DNA of 17,594 nt from an uncultured Erysipelotrichaceae bacterium (GCA_902783435.1 CACZQV010000042.1:1-17594), one strand, 5' to 3'; positions 7,214 through 15,297 are shown, numbered from the stretch's first letter. The notes: generated by a model from the sequence alone, not told the origin. A program made the numbers and translations.

Positions 7214-7248
7214 AGAGGATCTTCACACTACATAGTGAACCTTCCTCT
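7214..7248 (+). promoter_or_regulatory. Structured leader element upstream of prfB
   Basis: A two-tier hairpin: outer stem AGAGGA (7214-7219) with TCCTCT (7243-7248), a small internal loop, and an inner stem TTCAC (7222-7226) with GTGAA (7235-7239) around an eight-base loop. It is richer in G and C than the surroundings and has no T run, so it does not look like a terminator. It could be an RNA processing site, a small cis-regulatory RNA, or a second part of the preceding terminator. No known riboswitch was recognised. Confidence 0.4.
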
Positions 7249-7298
7249 AATATAATATATGTAAAAGAATTAAAAAGATACCAATAAAATTAATAATA

Positions 7299-7307
7299 TG
7301 TTAGAAT
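7299..7307 (+). promoter_or_regulatory. Candidate extended -10 promoter of prfB
   Basis: TGTTAGAAT resembles an extended -10. The -35 at 17 bases (TACCAA) is poor. An alternative TATAAT at 7251-7256 lies right behind the structured element. Confidence 0.35.
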
Positions 7308-7347
7308 AATAATATATTTAATAGATAAACTAATAAAGGAGATACAT

Positions 7348-8446
7348 ATGGATACTAAAGAACAAAAAAGATTATTAGAAAACTTAAAACAAGAAATAGA
7401 TAATATATGGAGGTCACTTTGACATTCCAAATAAAAAAGAAGAAATAAACAAATTACAAAGTAAAACAGAAGATCCTAATTTTTGGAATGATAGAAAGAA
7501 ATCAGAAGAAATTTTAAAAGAATTAAATGATTTAAAAGACTTAGTAAAAAAAGTAGAAGACTTACAAAATGAAATAAATTCTAACATAGAAATAATAGAT
7601 TTATTAGAATTAGAAAATGATGAGTCATTAGAAAGAGAATTAGAAGTGTCTATACCAGTATTAGAAAAAAAAGTAGAAGATACAAGAATTTTATTAATGC
7701 TAAATGGTCCATATGATAAAAATAATTGTATATTAGAAATACATCCAGGAGCAGGAGGAACAGAGTCTTGTGACTGGGCTAGTATGTTATATAGAATGTA
7801 TACAAGATGGTGTGAAAAGAAAAATTATAAAGTAGAAGTATTAGATTATCAAGATGGTGACGAAGCAGGTATTAAAAGTGTTTCTTTAATGATTAAAGGA
7901 TTAAATGCTTATGGATATTTAAAAAATGAAAAAGGGGTTCATAGACTAGTAAGATTATCACCATTTGATTCAAATAATAGACGTCATACATCATTTGCAT
8001 CAGTAGAAGTAACACCTGAAATAGAACAAGATGATTCAATAGAAATAGATGAAAAAGATTTAAAAATAGATGTATATAGATCAACTGGAGCAGGAGGACA
8101 AGGAGTAAATACAACAGATTCAGCTGTTAGAATTACTCACTTACCTACTAAAATAGTAGTTACTTGTCAAAATGAAAGAAGTCAAATTCAAAATAAAGAA
8201 CAAGCGTTAAAAGTATTAAAAAATAAACTATTAATGTTAAAATTAGAAGAACAAGAAAAAGAATTAAATGAAATAAAAGGAGATCAATCAAGTATAAACT
8301 TTGGTTCACAAATAAGAAGTTATGTTATGCATCCATATTCTATGGTAAAAGATCATAGAACTAATACAGAAACAAGTAATGTTTCTAAAGTAATGGATGG
8401 AGATATAGATATATTTATAGAAGATAATTTAAAAAAGGGGTTATAA
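7348..8446 (+). CDS. prfB: Peptide chain release factor 2 (programmed +1 frameshift)
   Basis: RF2 releases the peptide at UGA and UAA stop codons. Translation starts at the ATG at 7348 after AAAGGAG. Codon 25 is an in-frame TGA (7420-7422). A +1 shift at CTT-TGA-C joins the first 24 residues to the frame starting GAC at 7421, giving 365 residues, the usual RF2 length. The stop-codon-reading tripeptide SPF is at residues 204-206 and the catalytic GGQ at 249-251, nearly the same numbers as in E. coli RF2. A frame starting only at the GTG at 7646 would lose the N-terminal domain and is wrong. Low RF2 lets ribosomes shift and make more, while ample RF2 terminates at codon 25. Two YitT-family genes follow at once (2 bases). 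Confidence 0.97.
7408..7423 (+). promoter_or_regulatory. RF2 autoregulatory frameshift site
   Basis: TGG AGG TCA CTT TGA C: an internal Shine-Dalgarno-like GGAGG (7409-7413) three bases before the slippery CTT, then the TGA stop and C. Spacing and the CTTTGAC core are the same as in the classical bacterial prfB site. Confidence 0.95.
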
Positions 8447-8448
8447 TT

Positions 8449-9330
8449 ATGGGATTTTTTTCTAGTAATAGAGATAATGGAATAATTAATTATATTCAAA
8501 AAAAATCTCTATTAAAAAGAATACCACAATTTATATTAGGATGTTTTATAGTGTCACTTGCCTATAATATTTTTATTGCGCCTAATAATATAGTCCCAGG
8601 TGGAGTTGGAGGTATTGCAATAATCCTAAATGATTTATTTAATATCGATAACTCTATATCAGTACTTTATATGAATATAGTATTATTATTTGCAAGTATT
8701 ATTCTTTTAGGTAGAGAAAAAACAAGAGCAACAGCTCTAGGTTCTATACTATTTCCAATATTTATAAGAGCTACAGAACATCTAAATGTTTGGTTACAAA
8801 TCAATAATAGTAATATACTTTTATCCACAATATGTGGTGGATTAATGTTTGGATTTGGTGCAGGATTAATATTTAAAGCAGGTTTTACTACAGGTGGTAC
8901 TGATATAATTAATCAAATACTATCAAAATATTTAAAACAAAGTATTGGAAAAAGTATGTTAATGAGTGATGGACTTATTGTTCTTTCTTCAGCATTCTTC
9001 TTTGGAATTAACCATATGATGTATTCAATACTTATGTTATATATAATTAGTTTAATATCAGATAAAGTAATATTAGGAATATCAGATAGTAAAAACTTCT
9101 TTATAGTAACAGAAAAAGAAGAAGAAGTAAGAGAATATATATTAAAAGTATTAGGACATGGTGTTACTATCTTTAAAGCAAAAGGTGGTAAACATAAAGA
9201 AAATGAAACAGTATTAATGGTAGTTTTACCTACAAAAGATTATTATAAATTAAAAGAAGGTATCAAAGAGATAGACAATGAAGCATTCTATATTATTACA
9301 GATACCTATGAAGTATTTGGAGGTGAGTAA
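8449..9330 (+). CDS. YitT-family membrane protein (DUF161 + DUF2179), copy 1
   Basis: 293 residues. A membrane domain of about five or six helices spans roughly 25-210. It contains the family glycine-rich motifs IVPGGVGGIA (48-57) and FKAGFTTGGTDIINQIL (142-158). A cytoplasmic DUF2179 domain follows at about 218-290, with the motif KGGxxxENExVLMVVLPTKDYYKLKEGIKEID. The ATG at 8449 follows the prfB stop by two bases, with a GGGG ribosome binding site inside the end of prfB, so the two are translationally linked. YitT proteins are widespread in Firmicutes; their transport or other function is not established, and the C-terminal domain resembles small ligand-binding folds. Its neighbour is a diverged paralogue. 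Confidence 0.9.
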   Translation: MGFFSSNRDNGIINYIQKKSLLKRIPQFILGCFIVSLAYNIFIAPNNIVPGGVGGIAIILNDLFNIDNSISVLYMNIVLLFASIILLGREKTRATALGSILFPIFIRATEHLNVWLQINNSNILLSTICGGLMFGFGAGLIFKAGFTTGGTDIINQILSKYLKQSIGKSMLMSDGLIVLSSAFFFGINHMMYSILMLYIISLISDKVILGISDSKNFFIVTEKEEEVREYILKVLGHGVTIFKAKGGKHKENETVLMVVLPTKDYYKLKEGIKEIDNEAFYIITDTYEVFGGE

Positions 9331-9331
9331 T

Positions 9332-10189
9332 ATGAAAGATATAAAAACAATAATTAAAAGAAAAAATAAAGCATATAGAATATTTTTAATATCAATATCT
9401 TTAGTATTAAGTGCCTTAGTATATAATTTATTTTTATTACCACTAAGTATAGTAGCTGGAGGTACATCTTCTATTGCTACACTTACATATTACTTATATA
9501 ATATTGATCCAGCTATAATGATATTTATAATATCAGGAACCTGTTCTATATTAGGATTTATGTATTTAGGATTTGAAAGAACTACAGGTACTATAATAGC
9601 CAGTATAGCATACCCAATAATAGTAGAAATAACATCAAAACTAGTTGCAAATATCTATATTGATACAAGTGATACATTATTAATAGTATTATTTGCAGGT
9701 GCTTTAGGTGGTATAGCAAATGGTTTAATGTATAAGAGTGGTTATAGTAGTGGAGGACTTCCTACACTATCACAAATAATATATGAAAAATTTAAAATAG
9801 CTATCGCAAAATCCAGTTTTATAATGAATTTTATTATAGTAGCAATAGGTGCATTTTTCTTTGGATTAACTAATGCATTATATGCAGTAATATTCTTATA
9901 TATTTATAGTATTGTAACTGATAAAGTACTATTAGGTACATCAGGTAATAAAGCATTCTATATAATTACTAGTAAAGAAAAAGAAGTAAAAGAATATGTA
10001 ATTGATGATTTAAAACATACAGTAACAACATTTGACGTAAAAGGTGGATATTTAGAAAATAAAAGACATGTTATTTTAACAGTAATACCATCAAGAGAAT
10101 ACTACAAAGTTACTGAAGGAATTAAAGCTATAGATAATGAAGCATTCTTTGTAGTAACAGATTCATATCAAGTACAAGGTGCAAAATAA
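9332..10189 (+). CDS. YitT-family membrane protein (DUF161 + DUF2179), copy 2
   Basis: 285 residues from the ATG at 9332, selected because GGAGGTGA (9319-9326) is an excellent ribosome binding site; an in-frame ATG at 9278 lies inside copy 1 and lacks one. Same layout as copy 1: membrane domain with SIVAGGTSSIATL and YKSGYSSGGLPTLSQII, then a DUF2179 domain ending VIPSREYYKVTEGIKAIDNEAFFVVTDSYQV. The C-terminal domains of the two copies align almost gap-free, while the glycine motifs differ (VPGGVGG versus VAGGTSS; TTGGTDI versus SSGGLPT). This points to tandem duplication followed by divergence, possibly to form a heteromer. It ends in a terminator at 10194-10227. Confidence 0.9.
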   Translation: MKDIKTIIKRKNKAYRIFLISISLVLSALVYNLFLLPLSIVAGGTSSIATLTYYLYNIDPAIMIFIISGTCSILGFMYLGFERTTGTIIASIAYPIIVEITSKLVANIYIDTSDTLLIVLFAGALGGIANGLMYKSGYSSGGLPTLSQIIYEKFKIAIAKSSFIMNFIIVAIGAFFFGLTNALYAVIFLYIYSIVTDKVLLGTSGNKAFYIITSKEKEVKEYVIDDLKHTVTTFDVKGGYLENKRHVILTVIPSREYYKVTEGIKAIDNEAFFVVTDSYQVQGAK

Positions 10190-10193
10190 TGAC

Positions 10194-10227
10194 AAAAAAG
10201 GAAGATTTCACATAATCTTCCTTTTTT
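10194..10227. terminator. Strong terminator, active on both strands in principle
   Basis: AAAAAAGGAAGATT (10194-10207) pairs perfectly with AATCTTCCTTTTTT (10214-10227) around a six-base loop. The A run and T run make it symmetrical. It ends the prfB-yitT-yitT unit. Confidence 0.92.
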
Positions 10228-10241
10228 AATACAAAAAACTA

Positions 10242-10250
10242 TGTTATAAT
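10242..10250 (+). promoter_or_regulatory. Extended -10 promoter of the ftsEX operon
   Basis: TGTTATAAT is a perfect extended -10. The -35 position falls in the T run of the preceding terminator (TTTTTT), so recognition would depend on the extended -10. Confidence 0.65.
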
Positions 10251-10278
10251 GAAATAACTAAGGTGGTGAATAAGATAG

Positions 10279-10968
10279 ATGGATTTAATTAGAGTTAAAA
10301 ATGTTGAAAAAAAATACAAAAATGGAGTAACTGCCATCTATGATTTAAACTTAGCAATAGAAAAAGGATCATTTGTATTCGTTATAGGTGGTTCAGGAAG
10401 CGGTAAATCTACATTGATTAAAATGTTATATCGTGAAGAAAAACCAACAAAAGGACAAGTTATTGTTGGAGGACTTGATGTTGCTAAATTAAAGAATAAA
10501 AAAGTTTATAAATTAAGAAGAAAATTAGGAATAGTATTCCAAGATTATAGATTATTACCAAAGCAAACAGTATATGAAAATGTAGCTTTTGCTTTAGAGT
10601 GTATTGGAGAAAAGAAAGATTCAATTAGAGTTAAAGTTCTAAAAGCTTTAGAAGATGTAGGATTAAAAAATAAAGTTCATGAATATCCAGATAACTTATC
10701 TGGAGGAGAACAACAACGTGTTGCTATCGCAAGAGCTATAGTCAATGATCCAAAATTACTTCTATGTGATGAACCTACTGGTAATCTTGATCCAGATATG
10801 AGTATGGAAATAATGAAAGTCTTAGAAGGTATTAACAAAACAAGAGGAACTACAATTATCATGGCAACACATGATAAAGACATAGTAAATAGAATGAAAA
10901 AACAAGTTATTACTTTAAAAGATGGACATCTAGTTAAATTTAAACAGAAAGGAACGTATGCCGAATGA
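10279..10968 (+). CDS. ftsE: Cell division ATP-binding protein FtsE
   Basis: 229 residues, the normal FtsE length. Walker [10 protein letters not shown] (37-45), Q-loop Gln88 within [21 protein letters not shown] (an FtsE hallmark), signature LSGGEQQ (140-146), Walker B LLLCDEP with Asp164 and Glu165, and switch His198. FtsE binds FtsX at the membrane and drives conformational changes that switch on extracellular peptidoglycan hydrolases during division or elongation. The start follows AAGGTGGTGA. The last bases overlap the ftsX start as ATGA, showing translational coupling. The TGA stop is also evidence for the standard code. Confidence 0.97.
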   Translation: MDLIRVKNVEKKYKNGVTAIYDLNLAIEKGSFVFVIGGSGSGKSTLIKMLYREEKPTKGQVIVGGLDVAKLKNKKVYKLRRKLGIVFQDYRLLPKQTVYENVAFALECIGEKKDSIRVKVLKALEDVGLKNKVHEYPDNLSGGEQQRVAIARAIVNDPKLLLCDEPTGNLDPDMSMEIMKVLEGINKTRGTTIIMATHDKDIVNRMKKQVITLKDGHLVKFKQKGTYAE

Positions 10969-11864
10969 AACCATTTAGAATGTTAGGAAGAGGCATCCGT
11001 GATGCCGTAAAAAGTGTAATTAGAAACTTTTCATTATCATTAGCTTCAATTTCATGTATTACAATTACGTTAATAATTGTCGCAGTAGCAGTAATTGCAT
11101 CTCTAAATGTTGAGAATTTTACAGAAAAAATAGAAAGAGATATGACAATAGTAGTATTCTTAGATACAGATGTAGAAGAAGATGGAATAAAAGAAGTAGA
11201 ACAAGGAGTTAAAAGAATTAGTAATGTAGATAAATGTACATTCCAATCAAAACAAGAAGTAAAACAACAAATGCAAGCTGAATCAGAAGTATTCAAAACA
11301 GTATTAGAAAACTGGTCTGATGAAGAATCTCCATTAAAGGATACTTATCAAGTAAAAGTAAAAGATGTAACTAAATTAAAAGATACAGCATTAAAAATAG
11401 AAAAACTTGATCATGTATCAGTAGTAAGATATGGATCTGGAATGGTAGATAAAATGGTTAAAGCTTTTAACTCAGTAGAAAAAATAACTTATGGTATAGT
11501 AATAGCTTTAATAATAGTAACAGTATTCTTAATTATTAATACAATTAAATTAACTATTTCAGCAAGAAAAAGAGAAATAGCTATAATGAGACTTGTAGGT
11601 GCAAGTAATATTACTATTAAAATGCCTTTTATAATTGAAGGTATGATATTAGGATTATTTGGTTCAATAGTACCTATCTTAATAACTACATATGGATATT
11701 TAACATTCTATAAACATTTTGATGGATATCTATATTCAAGAATAATTGAATTAATTAAACCTGAACCATTTATATATCAGGTATCATTAATAGTAGTAGG
11801 AATTGGTATATTAGTAGGTATGATAGGTAGTGCTAGTGCAGTAAGAAAGTACTTAAAGGTGTAA
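10965..11864 (+). CDS. ftsX: Cell division permease-like protein FtsX
   Basis: 299 residues with four membrane helices at about 24-47, 173-195, 221-245 and 271-292. An extracellular domain lies at 48-172, and the FtsX motif [12 protein letters not shown] at 203-214. Unlike transporters, FtsEX moves no substrate; the extracellular loop grips a coiled-coil hydrolase or activator and releases its active site on ATP cycling. The next gene, one base after the stop, encodes just such a coiled-coil protein. The start overlaps the ftsE stop (ATGA). Confidence 0.96.
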   Translation: MKPFRMLGRGIRDAVKSVIRNFSLSLASISCITITLIIVAVAVIASLNVENFTEKIERDMTIVVFLDTDVEEDGIKEVEQGVKRISNVDKCTFQSKQEVKQQMQAESEVFKTVLENWSDEESPLKDTYQVKVKDVTKLKDTALKIEKLDHVSVVRYGSGMVDKMVKAFNSVEKITYGIVIALIIVTVFLIINTIKLTISARKREIAIMRLVGASNITIKMPFIIEGMILGLFGSIVPILITTYGYLTFYKHFDGYLYSRIIELIKPEPFIYQVSLIVVGIGILVGMIGSASAVRKYLKV

Positions 11865-11865
11865 T

Positions 11866-13032
11866 ATGAAGAAAAGTAAATTATTAATATTAATAATATT
11901 ACTAAGTATAATACTAATACCTAAAAATACTTTTGCAGTAACATTAAAAGAATATGAAGATAATGTTGCTAAATATACCAAAGAATTACAAGAAAAAGAA
12001 GCTAAAATTGCTCGTGGAAAAGAAGAAATAGAAAAAGTAAAAAAATCTATTGCAGAAACAGAAGGAAAAATAGATGAAGCAGAAAAAGAAATAGAAAGAT
12101 TACAACAGGAAATAGAAGAATGTAATAGAAAAATAGAAAAGAAAAATAATGAAAGTAAAAAGATAATGGAATATTACCAAGTAGAGAATGGTAATAATGC
12201 TTATTTAGAATATGTTTTTGGTGCTACATCAATTACTGATATGGTATATCGTATGTCAGTTGCAGAACAATTAACAGAATATAATGATAGAGTTATGAAA
12301 GAATTAAAAGCGTTAATTGAAGAAAATAAAAAGAAAAAAGAAGAACTTGCTAAGAAAGAAGAAGAATTAAAAGAACTTAAAAAGAAACTTGAAAGTGAAA
12401 AAGAACGTATCGAACAAGAAGTAAGTGGTGTAGAAGGAACAGTACCAAGTACTAAAGGACAAATTGCCTTATATCAACAAAGAGTAGATTACTACAAAAG
12501 CAAAGGTTGTAAATCAAATGATGTAATTGGAGTTGATTGTGATAAACCACCTGCAGTTAGACCAGGTGGAGGTGGATCTGTATCACCAGGTGCTATCATA
12601 GGTCCAAATGGTTTCAGATATCCAGTTAATGGAGGAGGAATCAGTTGGGGTTATGGTAATGGAGGACATAAAGGTGTAGATATCACAAGAGGTTGTGGTG
12701 TACCAATTTATGCTGTTGCTCCAGGTACAGTTTACTATAAGGGTAATACATTAGATAACTATGGTGCTTATATGGTATTAATAGTTCATAATGTTAATGG
12801 TCGATTAGTATTCTCACAATATGCCCATGTACAACCAAATATTCCTGTTTCAGTAGGACAATTCGTTGATACTAATACAGTAGTAGCTTATATGGGTTCT
12901 ACAGGATATTCAACAGGATGTCACTTACACTTAGAAATGAGTCAAAACTATGGTTGGGCATACAATGGAACTTATAGACAATATACAAATAGCATAATAA
13001 GTCCTTGGACTTATGTACCAACTCCATGGTAG
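11866..13032 (+). CDS. Secreted coiled-coil M23 peptidoglycan endopeptidase, probable FtsEX partner
   Basis: 388 residues. Signal peptide about 1-24 (cleavage after TFA). A long Lys/Glu-rich coiled coil (about 28-105) and a second one (about 140-190) flank a short region, then a Gly/Pro linker (230-245) and an M23 domain. Zinc ligands and catalytic residues look intact: His268 and Asp272 (HKGVD), His353 and His355 (HLHLE), with His321 as the further conserved histidine. This differs from EnvC, whose M23-like domain has lost its metal ligands, and from PcsB or CwlO, which use CHAP or NlpC/P60 domains. It should therefore cut peptide crosslinks itself, under FtsX control. Homologues with this layout are common next to ftsEX in Firmicutes. 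It is the last gene before the terminator at 13041. Confidence 0.92.
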   Translation: MKKSKLLILIILLSIILIPKNTFAVTLKEYEDNVAKYTKELQEKEAKIARGKEEIEKVKKSIAETEGKIDEAEKEIERLQQEIEECNRKIEKKNNESKKIMEYYQVENGNNAYLEYVFGATSITDMVYRMSVAEQLTEYNDRVMKELKALIEENKKKKEELAKKEEELKELKKKLESEKERIEQEVSGVEGTVPSTKGQIALYQQRVDYYKSKGCKSNDVIGVDCDKPPAVRPGGGGSVSPGAIIGPNGFRYPVNGGGISWGYGNGGHKGVDITRGCGVPIYAVAPGTVYYKGNTLDNYGAYMVLIVHNVNGRLVFSQYAHVQPNIPVSVGQFVDTNTVVAYMGSTGYSTGCHLHLEMSQNYGWAYNGTYRQYTNSIISPWTYVPTPW

Positions 13033-13040
13033 AATAAAAT

Positions 13041-13073
13041 AAAAAATAAACCTATTTAAGGTTTATTTTTTTT
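13041..13073 (+). terminator. Rho-independent terminator of the ftsEX operon
   Basis: AAAAAATAAACC (13041-13052) pairs with GGTTTATTTTTT (13060-13071) around a seven-base loop, followed by further T residues. Confidence 0.85.
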
Positions 13074-13180
13074 ATCTAATTTAATAATATCTACTATAAT
13101 AAATATTCATAGTCATAAATAAAATATATAAATAATTGTAAACCATAAGTAGATTTTTAAATAATAATATAATCTATATA

Positions 13181-13200
13181 ATTACTATGGTGATAGTAAT
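13181..13200 (+). promoter_or_regulatory. Perfect palindrome around the RBS of the XRE gene
   Basis: ATTACTAT (13181-13188), GGTG, ATAGTAAT (13193-13200): a perfect 8-4-8 inverted repeat ending directly at the ATG. The loop holds the ribosome binding site core. TATAAT sequences at 13168-13173 and 13177-13182 put a promoter just in front. It could be an autoregulatory operator for the XRE protein or an RNA hairpin presenting the ribosome binding site. Confidence 0.5.
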
Positions 13201-14379
13201 ATGGATCAAGATAAAATAGGTAAATTTATAAAACAATTAAGAATAGAAAAAGAATTAAGTCAATACCAATTAGCTGATATGGTACCAATATCTAGACAAG
13301 CAGTATCTAAATGGGAAAGAGGTGAATCAATACCAGATTCATCAACACTAATAAGATTAAGTGATATATTCAATGTTACAATAAATGAATTACTCGCAGG
13401 TAAACATCTAAAAGATAATTCAATTAAACAATTAGAAAACACAACATTAAGTATATTAGATGATAGTAATAATAAATCAAAAAGAATAAAAAGAAACTTT
13501 CGTATATCAGTAATCATAATAACAACATTACTATTATCATTTTTGTCATACTATTTTATTAATTCATATAATAGTACCAAAGTATATACCATAACAGGTA
13601 ATGGAGAAAACTTTAAAATAAGGGATGGAATATACTTAACTACTAAAGGAAAAAATTACATAAGACTAGGTAATGTTAAATACAATGAAGATTTGAATAT
13701 TACTAATATTAAAATGTATTATAAAGATAAAAATAAAGAAATAATAATAATGGAAAATAAAGATATAGAACAATTCGTAATTATGAATCGAAAAAGTTAT
13801 TATAATCAATCAGTAAGAGATAATACTTATATAGAAATAAAATATAATGATAAACAGAAAGAGACTATTAAACTAAAGTTTAAAAGAGATTATTCAAATA
13901 ATAGTTTGTTTTTTGATAATAAAACTAAATATAATTCTAAAATAAAGAAGGTTACTAAATTTAAAAGTGCAAATATAGGTACAATAGTAGGCGTAATTGT
14001 TAAAGAAAATGAAACAAAAGAAGAGCATCCAGCTCCAAGTAAAGATATGATAGAAGGAATTAATGTTGATAAAATTGTAGAACACGATAAAACATTAATA
14101 GAAGTACCAAAAGAAGAAATAGTTGAAGAAATATTTGATATAGATAAGATAATAGAAAACTTAAAAGAAAAATCATTTGAATTTGATGGTACTTATATTT
14201 ATGAAGAAGAATCAATAATGTTTTTGTATTATGAAAATCTAAAACAACTAAGTCTATATAAGAATGATGAATTCATGTGGGATTATTATATTAGTGAAGA
14301 TAGATATAATTGTTCACCAGCTTATGAAAACGATTGTAAAAATGAAGTGCTAGAAAACCTAAAAACATATTTAAAATAA
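13201..14379 (+). CDS. Membrane-anchored XRE-family (HTH_3) protein with extracytoplasmic domain
   Basis: 392 residues. A clear Cro/C1-type helix-turn-helix occupies about 6-64 (IGKFIKQLR, LSQYQLADMV, ISRQAVSKWERGESIPD, LIRLSDIFNVTINELL). A basic stretch at 93-101 precedes one membrane helix (about 102-121), so the helix-turn-helix is cytoplasmic and residues 122-392 lie outside. The outer part is rich in Lys, Asn, Ile and Glu and matches no domain I recognise; it has two cysteines near the end (SPAYENDCKNE and the preceding YNCS). The layout suggests one-step sensing of an extracellular or membrane signal. Single-gene unit between terminators. Target genes are unknown; the palindrome at its own start and the secreted protein downstream are candidates. 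Confidence 0.8.
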   Translation: MDQDKIGKFIKQLRIEKELSQYQLADMVPISRQAVSKWERGESIPDSSTLIRLSDIFNVTINELLAGKHLKDNSIKQLENTTLSILDDSNNKSKRIKRNFRISVIIITTLLLSFLSYYFINSYNSTKVYTITGNGENFKIRDGIYLTTKGKNYIRLGNVKYNEDLNITNIKMYYKDKNKEIIIMENKDIEQFVIMNRKSYYNQSVRDNTYIEIKYNDKQKETIKLKFKRDYSNNSLFFDNKTKYNSKIKKVTKFKSANIGTIVGVIVKENETKEEHPAPSKDMIEGINVDKIVEHDKTLIEVPKEEIVEEIFDIDKIIENLKEKSFEFDGTYIYEEESIMFLYYENLKQLSLYKNDEFMWDYYISEDRYNCSPAYENDCKNEVLENLKTYLK

Positions 14380-14408
14380 AGGTAGAAACTGACAGGTTCT
14401 ACCTTTTT
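14378..14408 (+). terminator. Rho-independent terminator after the XRE gene
   Basis: AAAGGTAGAA (14378-14387) pairs with TTCTACCTTT (14397-14406), followed by T residues. It begins inside the stop codon. Confidence 0.85.
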
Positions 14409-14410
14409 TA

Positions 14411-14448
14411 TTTACCTCATGATTAGATTTAAAATGAAAGGAGGTAAA
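14411..14448 (+). promoter_or_regulatory. Possible RBS-sequestering hairpin before the secreted protein gene
   Basis: TTTACCTC (14411-14418) is the exact complement of GAGGTAAA (14441-14448), which includes the Shine-Dalgarno of the ATG at 14451. Pairing would close the site across a 22-base loop. No convincing promoter lies between the terminator at 14378-14408 and this element, so the complement would be transcribed only if transcription starts at or before 14411, or reads through. Confidence 0.4.
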
Positions 14449-14450
14449 GA

Positions 14451-15209
14451 ATGAGAAAAAGAGGTTTTTGGCTACTACTAGTTGCTATAGTTTTAATGGG
14501 ATTTACAAAGAATGTTTATGCATCAGGAACAGTATATTATACTACTAATAATGGTATAGATTTAACACGTGAAGAATATGATTTTTTAAGCCAATTTTAT
14601 GGAAGACCTTATGTAGATATTATGACTCAAGATCAATATGATGAGTTTATTGAAGAAGATCTTCTACATAGTGATGTATCATATAAAACTAGAACTATAC
14701 AAAAATCAGCATTAATTAATCCAGGTAATAGACCACGTTCATCTTATAACAAAGAAGGACCTAAATATGTTCAAATAGGTGCTGCTTGCTTACCTGCTAA
14801 ATGCATTATGAGTTTAGTAGCTAACTGGGAAGATGATGATCCAGGTATAACTAGTTGGGATGTTATTGGTGCTTGGTTTGATGATGTAGCATATATTTCA
14901 CATAGTCATACTTATGTATCAACAGATTATTATACTTATTATTTTAACAACTTAAAACTTGAAGCCGATGGTATTGGAAATTCAGTAGACTTACCAGATG
15001 ATGACTCAAATTATATAATTAACATGGCCTTTTCTGTAACGCGTGGTGGAACTGTCTATGGAAGTTATCAACATGCCATGGAAAATACAACATTGGCTAA
15101 TAGCCAATTATATACAATTGATTTTAGCGGTTATGGTAATGTATTTGATTTCTATGGCACTGCATTTGACGTATATGACGGCATGAATGGTGTTGATATA
15201 AACGTTTAG
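14451..15209 (+). CDS. Secreted protein of unknown function
   Basis: 252 residues. Signal peptide about 1-24 (RKRG, hydrophobic core, VYA then SG). The mature protein starts with a short helical motif, LTREEYDFLSQFYGRPYVDI (38-57) and MTQDQYDEFIEEDL, an EY/QY-based pattern. It continues into a region rich in Tyr, Asp, Ser and Thr that looks beta-structured. Two cysteines, 113 and 118, could form a small disulfide loop. No sortase signal, membrane anchor or catalytic motif is evident, so it is probably released or held non-covalently. An excellent AGGAGGT ribosome binding site precedes the start. It uses slightly more G and C in its last third than neighbouring genes. I do not recognise the family. 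Confidence 0.75.
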   Translation: MRKRGFWLLLVAIVLMGFTKNVYASGTVYYTTNNGIDLTREEYDFLSQFYGRPYVDIMTQDQYDEFIEEDLLHSDVSYKTRTIQKSALINPGNRPRSSYNKEGPKYVQIGAACLPAKCIMSLVANWEDDDPGITSWDVIGAWFDDVAYISHSHTYVSTDYYTYYFNNLKLEADGIGNSVDLPDDDSNYIINMAFSVTRGGTVYGSYQHAMENTTLANSQLYTIDFSGYGNVFDFYGTAFDVYDGMNGVDINV

Positions 15210-15253
15210 TGATAATGATAAGAATTTTATTTAGAAAAAACAATTTTAAATAT

Positions 15254-15284
15254 AAAATGCAATAGTTAATCTATTGCATTTTTT
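15254..15284 (+). terminator. Strong rho-independent terminator
   Basis: AAAATGCAATAG (15254-15265) pairs perfectly with CTATTGCATTTT (15271-15282) around TTAAT, followed by T residues. It ends the secreted protein gene. Confidence 0.93.
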
Positions 15285-15297
15285 CTATAATAGATAA

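Noticed and set aside
7214..7248. PreQ1-type or other known riboswitch
   Set aside because: The outer AGAGG arm is suggestive, but the conserved A-rich tail and loop sequence of preQ1-I are missing, and prfB is not a usual target.
7646..8446. GTG at 7646 as the start of the release factor gene
   Set aside because: It lacks a ribosome binding site and would remove the N-terminal domain; the upstream ATG plus frameshift gives the exact family length and numbering.
14451..15209. The secreted protein as the sortase substrate
   Set aside because: No LPXTG, NPQTN or similar motif followed by a hydrophobic helix and basic tail occurs at its C terminus, which ends in GMNGVDINV.
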